Origin: Flammeovirga aprica JL-4
GTDB taxonomy: Bacteria; Bacteroidota; Bacteroidia; Cytophagales; Flammeovirgaceae
Direction of reading: 5' to 3'
Assembly: GCF_012844305.1 (NCBI RefSeq)
Contig: NZ_JABANE010000030.1
Coordinates: 1-64,000 of the forward strand
Length of the DNA: 64,000 nucleotides
The notes beneath the pieces were generated by a model. That model ran no database searches and was not told the origin of the DNA. It worked only from the letters and a program-made list of their open reading frames with translations. This document shows positions 18,467 through 27,057 of the stretch, in pieces. Made by a program: the position numbers and the translations under genes. The first letter of the stretch is position 1, and each line of letters opens with the position of its first letter.

Positions 18467-19498
18467 TTAAGCTTTAGATAAAGCTTTTTCTTGCAATTGT
18501 TGTTGCCATTTCCAAGCAGAACCTGTCATGTCGTCCAATGTCTTTTCTGACTGCCATCCTAACTCTTGGTTACCGAACGTAGTGTCAGCATAAATCTTTT
18601 CGATATCACCTTCACGACGATCCACCAATTTGTAGTTAAGCTTCACTCCAGACATTTTTTCGAAGGATTGGATTACTTCTAAAACTGTAGAACCAGTACC
18701 AGTACCTACGTTGAAGAATTCGTAATCTTCTTTTTGCTTGCTTTCCATCATTCTGTTCAATGCAACAATGTGAGCTTGTGCTAAATCTACTACGTGAATA
18801 TAGTCACGAATACAAGTACCATCTTTAGTGTTGTAATCGTCACCAAATACGCTTAACTCAGCTCTCATACCCACACCTGTTTGTGTAATGAACGGCATTA
18901 AGTTTTGAGGAACACCTAATGGTAATTCACCGATTAATGCAGAATCATGTGCACCTACTGGGTTGAAATAACGTAGAGCAATAGCTTTCAAACCGCTTTC
19001 TGCTTTTACGATATCTCTAATGATTTCTTCACCCACTTGTTTTGTATTTCCGTAAGGAGATAAAGCGGCTTGAACTGGCGTTTGTTCTGTAACAGGCAAC
19101 ACATCTGGCTGACCGTAAACAGTACAAGAAGAAGAGAAAACAAAATTACTTACCTCATGTTTTACCATTAGGTCTAAGATGTTTAATAACGATTGTAAGT
19201 TATTTCTGTAATAAAGGCTAGGCTTGTTTACAGACTCACCCACTGCTTTAGAAGCGGCGAAGTGAATAATACCATCAATCTTTTCTTCTTGGAATAACTG
19301 ATCTAATTGGTCAAAATCTAAAAGATCAAACTCGTAGAACTTTGGTTTTGTTCCAGTGATTTTCTCAATACCCTCTAAAGCACCAATTTCAGAATTTGAT
19401 AAGTTGTCAACGATAACTACTTCAAATCCTTTGTTGATTAACTCTACTGCGGTATGTGAACCAATGTAACCTAAACCTCCTGTTACTAAAATCTTCAT
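18467..19498 (-). CDS. galE: UDP-glucose 4-epimerase
   Basis: GalE interconverts UDP-galactose and UDP-glucose with bound NAD and closes the Leloir pathway. The 343-residue protein has the Rossmann NAD motif GGLGYIG at 7-13, the catalytic serine in FSSSCTVYG (S124) and the YxxxK pair Y149/K153, the same numbering as in the E. coli enzyme. The C-terminal sugar-binding half is complete. The start is an ATG at 19498. Besides galactose use, it can supply UDP-galactose to the exopolysaccharide locus elsewhere in the window (inference). Confidence 0.97.
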   Translation of the reverse strand: MKILVTGGLGYIGSHTAVELINKGFEVVIVDNLSNSEIGALEGIEKITGTKPKFYEFDLLDFDQLDQLFQEEKIDGIIHFAASKAVGESVNKPSLYYRNNLQSLLNILDLMVKHEVSNFVFSSSCTVYGQPDVLPVTEQTPVQAALSPYGNTKQVGEEIIRDIVKAESGLKAIALRYFNPVGAHDSALIGELPLGVPQNLMPFITQTGVGMRAELSVFGDDYNTKDGTCIRDYIHVVDLAQAHIVALNRMMESKQKEDYEFFNVGTGTGSTVLEVIQSFEKMSGVKLNYKLVDRREGDIEKIYADTTFGNQELGWQSEKTLDDMTGSAWKWQQQLQEKALSKA

Positions 19499-19530
19499 TT
19501 TGTTTATTTGTTATCTCTAAAAATAATAAA

Positions 19531-19568
19531 ATTATAGACTAGCAATTTTAAAACCACTAGTCTATAAT
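19531..19568 (-). terminator. Stem-loop after galT
   Basis: A perfect 12-bp inverted repeat (ATTATAGACTAG with CTAGTCTATAAT) with a 14-base loop starts about 14 bases after the galT stop. The following minus-strand sequence is only moderately T-rich, so it may be a weak terminator or an mRNA-stabilising or processing stem. Confidence 0.65.
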
Positions 19569-19582
19569 CTATCTCTAAAAGT

Positions 19583-20647
19583 TTATTTTTCTTCTTCTAA
19601 AACAGCACTTTTATAGTGTACCAAAGATTGCTCTCTGATACGTGCAGCTGCTGTTTCAGCAGTGATATCTCTTTGAGCGTTGGCAAGCATTTCGTATCCT
19701 ACCATAAACTTCTTCACAGTTGCCGAACGAAGCAAAGGAGGGTAGAAACACATGTGCATGTGCCACTCTGGGTGATCCTCTCCGTCAGTTGGAGCTTGGT
19801 GGATACCCGCTGAGTAAGGGAAAGAAACTTCAAAGATGTTGTCATACTTGATCGTCAATGATCTGTAAGCATCTGCAAAAGCGTCTTTTTCTTCTTCAGT
19901 AAGATCAGTGATTCTGCTTACTGCTCTCTTTGGAACGATCATCGTTTCGAAAGGCCATACAGCCCAGAAAGGAACGATAGCTACAAAGTGCTCATTTTCA
20001 TAAACAACTCTCGTTTGTTGCTTAATTTCTTGTGCAATATAATCAGAAAGTAATGTAGTACCATTTTTATCATAGTATGCTTTTTGATTTTCTTGCTTTT
20101 TTGCTGGCTCTTGAGGAATTGATTCCTGAGCCCAGATTTGACCGTGAGGGTGAGGGTTAGAACAACCCATCACTGAACCTTTATTTTCAAAAATCTGAAC
20201 ATGGTTGATGTAATCTCTAGCACCTAGCTCAGTATATTCTTTTGTCCAAAGGTCAACTACTTTTCTAATGCCTTCAGTTTCCATTTCAGGAATAGTCAAA
20301 TCGTGACGAGGAGAGAAGCAAATTACTTTACATAAACCTCTTTCACTTTTTGCTCTGAAAAGACCGTTACCATCATTCATTTCGCCAGTTGGAACATCTT
20401 CCAATAAAGCAGCGAAATCATTTTGGAATGAATAAGTATCAGTATACTGAGGGTTCACTTCGCCATTGATACGAGTATTACCCGCACATAAGTAACATGA
20501 AGGATCATGTTCAGGACGCTTTTCCTCCTCAATCTTTTCTACTTGTCCTTGCCAAGGTCTCTTCGCTCTATGAGGAGAAACTTGTACCCATTCGTTTGTA
20601 AGTGGGTTGTATCGACGGTGAGGATGATCCTCAAAATTAAATTCCAT
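19583..20647 (-). CDS. galT: Galactose-1-phosphate uridylyltransferase
   Basis: GalT moves UMP from UDP-glucose to galactose-1-phosphate. The 354-residue protein is of class I: zinc ligands C51 and C54 (CYLC) with H115 and H166, and the active-site HPHGQ at 166-170 in which H168 is the uridylylated nucleophile. The second half carries the paired HIT-like fold with HQAPTDGEDHPEWHMH. The start is the ATG at 20647, 87 bases after the galK stop. The product acts in the cytoplasm. Confidence 0.97.
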   Translation of the reverse strand: MEFNFEDHPHRRYNPLTNEWVQVSPHRAKRPWQGQVEKIEEEKRPEHDPSCYLCAGNTRINGEVNPQYTDTYSFQNDFAALLEDVPTGEMNDGNGLFRAKSERGLCKVICFSPRHDLTIPEMETEGIRKVVDLWTKEYTELGARDYINHVQIFENKGSVMGCSNPHPHGQIWAQESIPQEPAKKQENQKAYYDKNGTTLLSDYIAQEIKQQTRVVYENEHFVAIVPFWAVWPFETMIVPKRAVSRITDLTEEEKDAFADAYRSLTIKYDNIFEVSFPYSAGIHQAPTDGEDHPEWHMHMCFYPPLLRSATVKKFMVGYEMLANAQRDITAETAAARIREQSLVHYKSAVLEEEK

Positions 20648-20683
20648 TGTTGATTTTTGTTTTCCTAGTCAAAAAATTTCTTT

Positions 20684-20723
20684 AAAAGCATGTTTAGCAT
20701 CATCTGAACTAAACATGCCTTTT
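20684..20723 (-). terminator. Stem-loop after galK
   Basis: On the minus strand AAAAGGCATGTTTAG pairs with CTAAACATGCTTTT (one bulged base) around an 11-base loop, followed by AAAGAAATTTTTTG. It begins about 11 bases after the galK stop. The weak, interrupted U run suggests partial termination or a processing stem. Confidence 0.65.
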
Positions 20724-20734
20724 ATAGATATAAA

Positions 20735-21895
20735 TTAAGCTTCAACTGACTCTTCAACTCTTGCTCCGTCGCCGATAACAACAACATAAGCAGAAAGATC
20801 TTTACCCATACCTTCTTTGTAGGCTTTCGTCATTCTTTCTACAAATGCGTCAACTGCGTCTTCTTTTACAAGGTTGATAGTACAGCCACCGAAGCCGCCA
20901 CCCATCATTCTCGCACCAAGTACATTGTCATCTTCTAAAGTTTGCTCCACTAAGAAGTCTAACTCTGGACATGATACTGCATATTTCTTAGAAAGACCTT
21001 CATGAGAACCGTAGATCATTTTACCTAAGTTCTCTAAGTCTCCGTTGTCCATAAATTCACATGCTTTCGTTAAACGGTCGTTTTCTTCAACCACATACGA
21101 ACATCTGTCATAGATTACAGAATCCATTTTACCTTCAAACTCGTGCATCATTTCTACAGAAACGTCACGTAGGTTGATGATGTCAGGATAAGTTTGCTTG
21201 ATTACTTCAACACCCGCCTCACATTGCTCTCTTCTTGTATTGTACTCAGATGAAGCCAATGAGTGAGTAACGTTAGTGTTACACAATACTAATTTGTGAC
21301 CAGTGATATCTAAGTTATGGTACTCATACTCTTTTGTACGACAGTCTAACTTGATTACTTTGTTTGCTTGACCGAAAGTTGAAGCAAATTGGTCCATGAT
21401 ACCACACTTCACGCCAGCATAGTTATGCTCAGACATTTGTGAAGCTAAAACGATATCTAATTTAGATAAATCGCCTTCGAATAATTTATTTAAACCTGTT
21501 GCTAAAGCACATTCTAAAGCAGCAGATGATGACATACCAGCTCCTAGAGGTACATCGCCAGCAAATACTACGTCAAAACCTTTTGGCTCTAAACCTTTCA
21601 CTGCTGTTTCAGCAACAACACCTTTGATGTAGTTGATCCAACCTTCAGAAGGAACAATGTTTGACAATTCAAAAGAACCAGATTCTTCTAAGTCAAGCGC
21701 ATAAGCGTTTACAGTATCAGTACCGTTTAATGCCAATGCAAATACCATTTCTTTATCGATTGATGCAGGTAATACAAAACCGTCATTGTAGTCAGTGTGC
21801 TCACCGATGATATTTACTCTACCTGGAGCTCTTGATACCATTGGTTCTTTCTTAAAAAGTTCTTCGAATTTTGCTACTACAGCTTTAGCGTTCAT
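20735..21895 (-). CDS. galK: Galactokinase
   Basis: GalK phosphorylates alpha-D-galactose with ATP to galactose-1-phosphate. The 386-residue protein has all three GHMP-kinase landmarks: the galactokinase signature GRVNIIGEHTDYNDG (25-39), the ATP-binding loop PLGAGMSSSAALE (about 116-128) and GGGFGGCTI (about 332-340). It is the promoter-proximal gene of the cluster and is divergent from the LacI-type regulator. The 170-base gap holds a palindrome that is the likely operator. No sugar transporter gene lies in the cluster. Confidence 0.97.
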   Translation of the reverse strand: MNAKAVVAKFEELFKKEPMVSRAPGRVNIIGEHTDYNDGFVLPASIDKEMVFALALNGTDTVNAYALDLEESGSFELSNIVPSEGWINYIKGVVAETAVKGLEPKGFDVVFAGDVPLGAGMSSSAALECALATGLNKLFEGDLSKLDIVLASQMSEHNYAGVKCGIMDQFASTFGQANKVIKLDCRTKEYEYHNLDITGHKLVLCNTNVTHSLASSEYNTRREQCEAGVEVIKQTYPDIINLRDVSVEMMHEFEGKMDSVIYDRCSYVVEENDRLTKACEFMDNGDLENLGKMIYGSHEGLSKKYAVSCPELDFLVEQTLEDDNVLGARMMGGGFGGCTINLVKEDAVDAFVERMTKAYKEGMGKDLSAYVVVIGDGARVEESVEA

Positions 21896-22005
21896 GTTGC
21901 CTTATTTTTAAGTTAAAAAATTTCTTTAATTCATTTCGATGGCTCAAACATGCGGGCTTTTATTTTAATGGGCAAAAAAACACTTAATGATTTTAGAAAA
22001 TAGCG

Positions 22006-22027
22006 TTACCGGAAACGTTCTCGGTAA
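22006..22027. promoter_or_regulatory. Candidate LacI-family operator
   Basis: The 22-base palindrome runs from TTACCG to CGGTAA around a central AACGTT; all but two of the 11 base pairs match. A CG-centred palindrome of this size is typical for LacI/GalR-type regulators. It sits 42 bases before the regulator's ATG and 111 bases before galK, so it could serve both promoters. Binding is inferred from symmetry and position. Confidence 0.65.
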
Positions 22028-22068
22028 TTTTTGACGTGTTTATTTTTGACTTTTTTTTAAATTTGAGC

Positions 22069-23112
22069 ATGAAAAAGAGAAAACCAACCATAAAGGATAT
22101 TGCACGCCGTTTGGACATTTCTGTCTCTACGGTTTCAAGAGCAATCAGAGGAGCAGAGGACATTAATCCAATGACAAAAAAGAAAGTCTTGGATCTTGCA
22201 GAGAAAATTGGTTATAAAAAAAGTGTGCTGGCGGCAGGGCTTGCCAGTAAAAAATCGTATCTGATAGGGGTTATTATTCCAGAACTGACGGTTCCATTTT
22301 TTGGTAGAGTCATTTTAGGTATAGAGCAATTCTTGAAGCCTTTGGGCTATGATTTAATTATTGTACATAGTGACGAGCAAGAACAGAAAGAGAAAGAATG
22401 CATTGATATTTTATTAGACCGTCAAGTAGATGGAATACTTATTTCGCTGTCTTTCAATACTAAAAGCGACCTTCACCTTCGTAAAGCTATGGAAGAAGAG
22501 GTGCCAATAGTCGTTTTCGATAGAATTCTTCCCAATTCAGAATTACCTATCCCGAGAGTAATTGTCGATGATTTTGAGGCAGGGTATCAAGCCACAAATC
22601 ACTTAATTAATAAAGGCTATAAAAGAATAGCGTTTATTGCTGGACCCGAAGATTTATATATTTCTCAACAAAGATTGAAAGGTTATAGAACAGCAATGGA
22701 AAGAAACGGGTTTGGCACTTCAGCTGACTTGATTGTTCCCACATTGGATTTAAGAAGGTCAGTAGGGAAGGCTTTGGATAAATTAATGGTATTGAAAGAA
22801 AAACCTGATGCTATTGTTGCACTCAATGATCCTATTGCTTTTAGAGTAATGCGTCTTTTGCAAAAACGTGGAATAGAAATCCCGGAAAAAATTGCTGTTA
22901 TGGGAATTTCCGGTGATGATATGGGAGAGCTTTTCAACCCTTCATTAACCACAATTGATCAGCCAGCACAAGAAATGGGTTTTGTAGCCGCTAATCTTTT
23001 AATAGACCGTATGAATGCAATGAAAGAAGCGAAAAATCAGGGTAAGGTTTTTATTCCAATGGCCATTTTTAAGAAACTGCCAATCTCATTAATAGAAAGA
23101 GAGAGCACTTGA
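22069..23112 (+). CDS. LacI/GalR-family transcriptional regulator
   Basis: The internal ATG at 22069 gives 347 residues and the family's usual start (KPTIKDIARRLDISVSTVSR). The in-frame ATG at 22036 would add 11 unlikely residues. Residues 5-55 are the helix-turn-helix and hinge, and about 60-340 the periplasmic-binding-protein-like effector domain (SYLIGVIIPELTVPFFGRVI, later GISGDDMGELFNPSLTTIDQP). It is divergent from galK and very likely controls the gal genes in response to galactose or a related sugar (inference). A TAAATTTG box at 22058-22065 fits a -7 element, but it would give an almost leaderless mRNA and its -33 spacing is poor. Confidence 0.92.
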   Translation: MKKRKPTIKDIARRLDISVSTVSRAIRGAEDINPMTKKKVLDLAEKIGYKKSVLAAGLASKKSYLIGVIIPELTVPFFGRVILGIEQFLKPLGYDLIIVHSDEQEQKEKECIDILLDRQVDGILISLSFNTKSDLHLRKAMEEEVPIVVFDRILPNSELPIPRVIVDDFEAGYQATNHLINKGYKRIAFIAGPEDLYISQQRLKGYRTAMERNGFGTSADLIVPTLDLRRSVGKALDKLMVLKEKPDAIVALNDPIAFRVMRLLQKRGIEIPEKIAVMGISGDDMGELFNPSLTTIDQPAQEMGFVAANLLIDRMNAMKEAKNQGKVFIPMAIFKKLPISLIEREST

Positions 23113-23118
23113 TTTTTT

Positions 23119-23176
23119 GAGAGAAGGGTTAAGAGGTATGTGCAATTCTGAATTCATCCCTCTTACCTCATCCCTC
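23119..23176. repeat. Imperfect intergenic inverted repeat
   Basis: Two 22-base arms (23119-23140 and 23155-23176) match at about 17 positions when folded, with a short loop. It follows the LacI gene and may act as its terminator or be a copy of a dispersed intergenic element; neither can be decided here. Confidence 0.4.
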
Positions 23177-23192
23177 ATCCCCTTTGCTTCAA

Positions 23193-23223
23193 TTGTTTTT
23201 CAATTAAGATTTATTTAGATTTG
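23193..23223 (+). promoter_or_regulatory. Bacteroidota-type promoter for the gene at 23246
   Basis: TTG (23193-23195) and TAGATTTG (23216-23223) are separated by 20 bases. They match the -33 TTG and -7 TAnnTTTG consensus of Bacteroidota primary-sigma promoters and are well placed for a short leader before the ATG at 23246. Confidence 0.5.
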
Positions 23224-23245
23224 AATAGAACCAAAAAGAACATAT

Positions 23246-23635
23246 ATGTACAAGCACTCTTTAATATTATTATTCTTTCTATTCATTTCATTCAATTCGA
23301 ACGGACAGAAAAAGATCCTTGATTTCTATTTTGAGGGTGGTCGTTGTCAGATGAATGAGAAAATTGTGGAAGTGATTACTGACGGGATCAATATCCAAGC
23401 GAAGCAAGTTGTTTTACATTACAAAAAAGATGAGGAAAGCATGACCTTAAATTTTGTAGATGAAAACTTAAGAACGTATCAGGAGACAGTTGAAGAATTA
23501 GAAGCCTACACCGTAAAAGGAAAAACGGAATTGATCTGGAGAAATAAATTCAATAAAAAACTAGAAATTATAGTAATAGAAAAGGCTGGTAGTTTGACTT
23601 TTATGTGGAATGGAGCAAAATATAAGACAAACTGA
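23246..23635 (+). CDS. Small secreted protein of unknown function, 129 residues
   Basis: I do not recognise a family. A clear Sec signal peptide (hydrophobic core about 5-17, likely cleavage after NSNGQ, near residue 21) leads to a mature part of about 108 residues that looks mainly beta-stranded, with alternating polar and hydrophobic residues (MTLNFVDENLRTYQ, TELIWRNK). No lipobox is present. The gene lies 60 bases before another small exported protein on the same strand, so the two may form an operon behind a good promoter. Confidence 0.65.
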   Translation: MYKHSLILLFFLFISFNSNGQKKILDFYFEGGRCQMNEKIVEVITDGINIQAKQVVLHYKKDEESMTLNFVDENLRTYQETVEELEAYTVKGKTELIWRNKFNKKLEIIVIEKAGSLTFMWNGAKYKTN

Positions 23636-23695
23636 TGTTAAATAGGCATCATTTTTAATCAACTAAAGTATATATCAATTTCAAATTAAAGACAG

Positions 23696-24244
23696 ATGAA
23701 ACTATTATTTATTCTTACTCTACTATTTAATTTCTTTGCAGGACCACCTGTGAAAGATGTGAAAGAAGTATTACAAAAAAACGCATCAGATAATTTACCC
23801 TACAATGTAGATGTATTATCTACTGCTTTCGGTTCTCAAGATTATGTAAGTATTGATGCTAGAATTGTTCATGCAAAGGATGATTATTATGCTATTGAAT
23901 TCTTAAATCAGGATTGGAATATGCAAGTGTATCATGCTGATGATGATTATTTGGGTTTGCCTTATTTCAAAAGTAAAATTAGAAAAGACGCTTTGGAATA
24001 TTTAGAGGATACTACCAATGAAATTGAGGTGACAGAAAAAACATATTTAGGTTTGGCATCTTATAAAGTGAAAATTCATTTACAAGGATCTTCTTCAGAT
24101 GTGAAAAGAACAAACAAATGGATTGAGTTCATTGTATCAAAAGAAGGCTTACTGTTAAGATATGAATCACATAGCCTTTCTGGAGGTAATCAAGATATTA
24201 ATAAACAAAGAGAAGTAGTGCGTTTTTATATTCAAGAGAATTAA
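23696..24244 (+). CDS. Exported protein of unknown function, 182 residues
   Basis: An N-terminal hydrophobic stretch (about 1-16) makes a short signal peptide. The mature part has alternating strands (YVSIDARIVHAKDDYYAIEFL, ITEKTYLGLASYKVKIHL-like) and resembles periplasmic beta-rich proteins that follow outer-membrane lipid or lipoprotein folds, but no family is claimed. It follows the small secreted protein at 23246 by 60 bases and ends at a strong bidirectional terminator shared with the convergent barrel protein. Confidence 0.6.
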   Translation: MKLLFILTLLFNFFAGPPVKDVKEVLQKNASDNLPYNVDVLSTAFGSQDYVSIDARIVHAKDDYYAIEFLNQDWNMQVYHADDDYLGLPYFKSKIRKDALEYLEDTTNEIEVTEKTYLGLASYKVKIHLQGSSSDVKRTNKWIEFIVSKEGLLLRYESHSLSGGNQDINKQREVVRFYIQEN

Positions 24245-24262
24245 AAGCTTACTTCACCTCAA

Positions 24263-24304
24263 AAATAAACCTCTTCAATTTCGTAGTTGAAGAGGTTTAT
24301 TTTT
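24263..24304. terminator. Bidirectional terminator between convergent genes
   Basis: A perfect 16-bp stem (AAATAAACCTCTTCAA with TTGAAGAGGTTTATTT) around an eight-base loop, flanked by T-rich sequence on one side and A-rich sequence on the other, separates the 23696 gene from the minus-strand barrel gene. Confidence 0.88.
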
Positions 24305-24306
24305 AT

Positions 24307-25086
24307 TTAAAAATTATACCCGATACCATTTTTAATGGTGTAATTCAATTTATCAATTGGCACATAAGGCTTGTTTTCATACCATAATGTGAAGTTATTG
24401 GTGAAGTACAATTTTTTAGATATTTTGAAATTAAGGTTCGCCAGAATACTGATACGGTATTCATCCATTGTTGAATATTTCGATTGGAAATAAGAAGTGA
24501 TATTAAAAAATATGTGATCTGAAAAATCAGCTCTGTAAGTCACATATAAGTTCCATCTTGCAATTGAAGGTTGTGCTTTTGTTACTAGTGATTCTCCATC
24601 AACGTCCTGTTCCCATTCCCAATTTTCATTTTCATAAAATGAACCCAATCCAATCGCTAAAAGGTCTGTATCGTTTTCGATAGGGCTAAACCTTAAGTTA
24701 CCACCTAAGATAAAACGTTCATTCATACCTTTTACCTGATCAAACTGTAATTGTGTGAAGACTTCATATGATAGCTTTCTGTTTTTAAGAAACTCCATAC
24801 GAGTATGTACAAAACCATTTTGTAATAAATCAAAGCCTTCCGAATTCAAGAATGAAAGGTCACTGATTACAAGTAAGTCATTGACTTTACCTATCCTAGC
24901 TATATTGGTTTTAAGACCGCCACCCTGAGTTCTTATTTGTTGATTGATGAGTTTATAGTTTAAAGATATATTTCCTACCCATTGAACAGAATCACCTTGA
25001 TCGAGTCGTGATTTTTCGATGTTTAAGATTTGTGCTTGAAGAGAATAGGAAATAAAAAGAGTAAAAAATAATAGTCTATAACGCAT
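24307..25086 (-). CDS. Outer-membrane beta-barrel protein (DUF481-like)
   Basis: The ATG at 25086 places a signal peptide at the start (MRYRLLFFTLFISYSLQAQ), which the longer frame from 25119 would bury, giving 259 residues. After a short periplasmic stretch the sequence is a run of amphipathic strands of 8-12 residues alternating with polar turns, ending in Phe, as outer-membrane barrels do. The pattern (LNYKLINQQIRTQGG, LTFTNNFTLWYE-like strands) resembles the DUF481 salt-induced outer-membrane family. It stands alone. A TACTTTTG box on the minus strand at 25117-25124 is a plausible -7 element. Confidence 0.7.
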   Translation of the reverse strand: MRYRLLFFTLFISYSLQAQILNIEKSRLDQGDSVQWVGNISLNYKLINQQIRTQGGGLKTNIARIGKVNDLLVISDLSFLNSEGFDLLQNGFVHTRMEFLKNRKLSYEVFTQLQFDQVKGMNERFILGGNLRFSPIENDTDLLAIGLGSFYENENWEWEQDVDGESLVTKAQPSIARWNLYVTYRADFSDHIFFNITSYFQSKYSTMDEYRISILANLNFKISKKLYFTNNFTLWYENKPYVPIDKLNYTIKNGIGYNF

Positions 25087-25336
25087 TGATGTGTTTGTTC
25101 TGTTTTGATTATTTATCAAAAGTAGAGAAGTATTTTACAAATTAAAAAGATCATAAAATCACTCCTTTTTAAATAGTTGTAATTCAATGAGTTAAAATGA
25201 TTAAAATTAACAATTTAAACGATTGTTAAGCAGTCAGGTAAATCTATTTTTTAGGTAAATGGATGAGTCGTTTATTAAAGTTAGCCGACTTAAAAAAAGA
25301 AATATTCAGCTAAGCATTAGAACATAATGATTTACA

Positions 25337-25921
25337 TCAATGCTCTATTTTTTCATTGAAACGAAACGGGATAGCTTTTCCTTCTTGTGTCACTTCATAA
25401 GCCTGAAATTGATAATTCTGAATCATTTCATGCAAATATAAATCAGCACCTTTTAGTTTTAATTTAGCCTCTTTGATATCTTTAAAATGGAAGACAGGTC
25501 CCTTCACATCAAGTGTGTGATACCCTAAGCTTTCTGGAATGAAAAATTGGACGTAAACTGGTTCACGGCTCATTTTATTCATCACATTGGAGACATCATA
25601 ATATAAAATATAATCTCTATTGAAAAGGATAGAAACTTCATCAATATCTTTATTATGGCACATGACTTCTTGTGGTTCTAAACTGATAGAAGTCCACCCT
25701 CTTAATTGATATAATAAAACCTCAAAAGAAGTTCTTTTTTTGTTCAATGGAGTATAAATAGGAAGTTTACCCACTTTTACAGCTTCAAGCATTACAGATG
25801 CCATGCTTTCAAAAGCATCATTACCTTTAAAAGTGGTGTTTATATGGACTTCTTTATATTTTTCTTGAGAATAACAGAAATAGGAAGAAGTAAAGAAAAG
25901 AAAAAAGCAAAAGTATTTCAT
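25337..25921 (-). CDS. Secreted protein of unknown function, 194 residues
   Basis: The ATG at 25921 starts a clear signal peptide (MKYFCFFLFFTSSYFCYSQ); the frame open to 25984 overlaps the upstream gene and would bury it. I do not recognise the mature part, which looks alpha/beta with several aromatic residues. The start follows the stop of the upstream secreted protein by a single base, so the two are certainly co-transcribed and probably work together. Confidence 0.65.
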   Translation of the reverse strand: MKYFCFFLFFTSSYFCYSQEKYKEVHINTTFKGNDAFESMASVMLEAVKVGKLPIYTPLNKKRTSFEVLLYQLRGWTSISLEPQEVMCHNKDIDEVSILFNRDYILYYDVSNVMNKMSREPVYVQFFIPESLGYHTLDVKGPVFHFKDIKEAKLKLKGADLYLHEMIQNYQFQAYEVTQEGKAIPFRFNEKIEH

Positions 25922-25922
25922 A

Positions 25923-26882
25923 TTATAATGAAGACATATGTGTGTCAAAAGCTGCTTTCGAAAGAGAATGAGCTGAGATCTCAAATGAAATATAATTTAA
26001 TTTCTTATTAGGAGAGAGGTTTAACTGTACTCCGCTATCAATTTCACCTATCCATACTTTTGTTTTATCATTCTTTAGAAGGTCAAAAGTGAAAATTCGG
26101 ACATTAGATAAATCTGTATCTACCAATGCAAAATCTTCGACTATACTGTCACTATTGACATTATAATAAATGACGGTATTCAGATGAGGGTAATAAACAT
26201 AAATTTTATTTATATTTTTTTCCTCTACTTTAACTTTGTAGGTGATAAGTTCTTCTTTATCAATTAGGTAATCGTAATTATAAAGCCCGTTGCTATTTAT
26301 ATTCATGGTTTTATAAAGCCACTGAGAAGCAATTTCACTTTCTGCACTCCAACCCCAATCACTAACTCCATCATCCCAACCTTCTTGCTCACTACTTTGA
26401 GGTTGTAATGCTCCCCAATCATCCGATGAAGAGTTTGTTGATGCATAATCCAATACTGGACCTTTTAAATTGTCCCATTTCTTTTGCTGATCATTAAAAC
26501 GAAATCCATCAAAATGATTTATACCATCAGAGATATAGGAAACTTTCACAGGTTTTTGAAACACTGTTTTTTCTCCTTCATAAGTTACTTTAATGTCGTA
26601 CATACCTCCAGAAACGTATATTCCTTTTTGATCTTTCATCTGAATATCGCCCTTTAGCATATCAAAATAGTCTGCATAAAGCGTTACTTCAATATTGACT
26701 TCACCGCCTATAGAAGCCTCTTTCAATGCAAAAGTGTTTTCCTGAATATGGATCAGTAAACTGTCCTCAAAGAAGCTCAGTGTGCCACAAGAGGAATTGT
26801 TCCATTTTTGTTTTTGATTTGATTGGGCAAAGACATTAAAATGTAACAATGACAAGAATAGAATTAATGTGAAATTTTTCAT
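25923..26882 (-). CDS. Secreted protein of unknown function, 319 residues
   Basis: The protein has a signal peptide (MKNFTLILFLSLLHFNVFAQ, cleavage after residue 20) and no recognised domain. An acidic low-complexity segment rich in Ser, Asp, Gln and Trp (about 150-185, SSSDDWGALQPQ and WDDGVSDWGW) sits between two beta-rich halves. It forms a tight pair with the secreted protein at 25337-25921. The two-component system upstream on the same strand could control it, but a 175-base gap without a visible terminator leaves that open. Confidence 0.65.
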   Translation of the reverse strand: MKNFTLILFLSLLHFNVFAQSNQKQKWNNSSCGTLSFFEDSLLIHIQENTFALKEASIGGEVNIEVTLYADYFDMLKGDIQMKDQKGIYVSGGMYDIKVTYEGEKTVFQKPVKVSYISDGINHFDGFRFNDQQKKWDNLKGPVLDYASTNSSSDDWGALQPQSSEQEGWDDGVSDWGWSAESEIASQWLYKTMNINSNGLYNYDYLIDKEELITYKVKVEEKNINKIYVYYPHLNTVIYYNVNSDSIVEDFALVDTDLSNVRIFTFDLLKNDKTKVWIGEIDSGVQLNLSPNKKLNYISFEISAHSLSKAAFDTHMSSL

Positions 26883-27057
26883 TGTAAGTGTAGAATGATC
26901 TGTGTTAATTCGTGTGATGTATAAGTATTAGCCTGTAAATAACAACTAATCAATAAATTAAATAACCTATGAGGGCTATAGAAAACATCATACCAATTAT
27001 AGAAATCCCACTTGTAATATTTTACTTTTTGTTGCTATTCCAAGAATAGAAGTTGTG

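Noticed and set aside
22058-22065. TAAATTTG as a firm promoter of the LacI-type gene
   Set aside because: The nearest TTG elements have spacings of about 9 or 24 bases and the mRNA would be nearly leaderless; mentioned only as a possibility.
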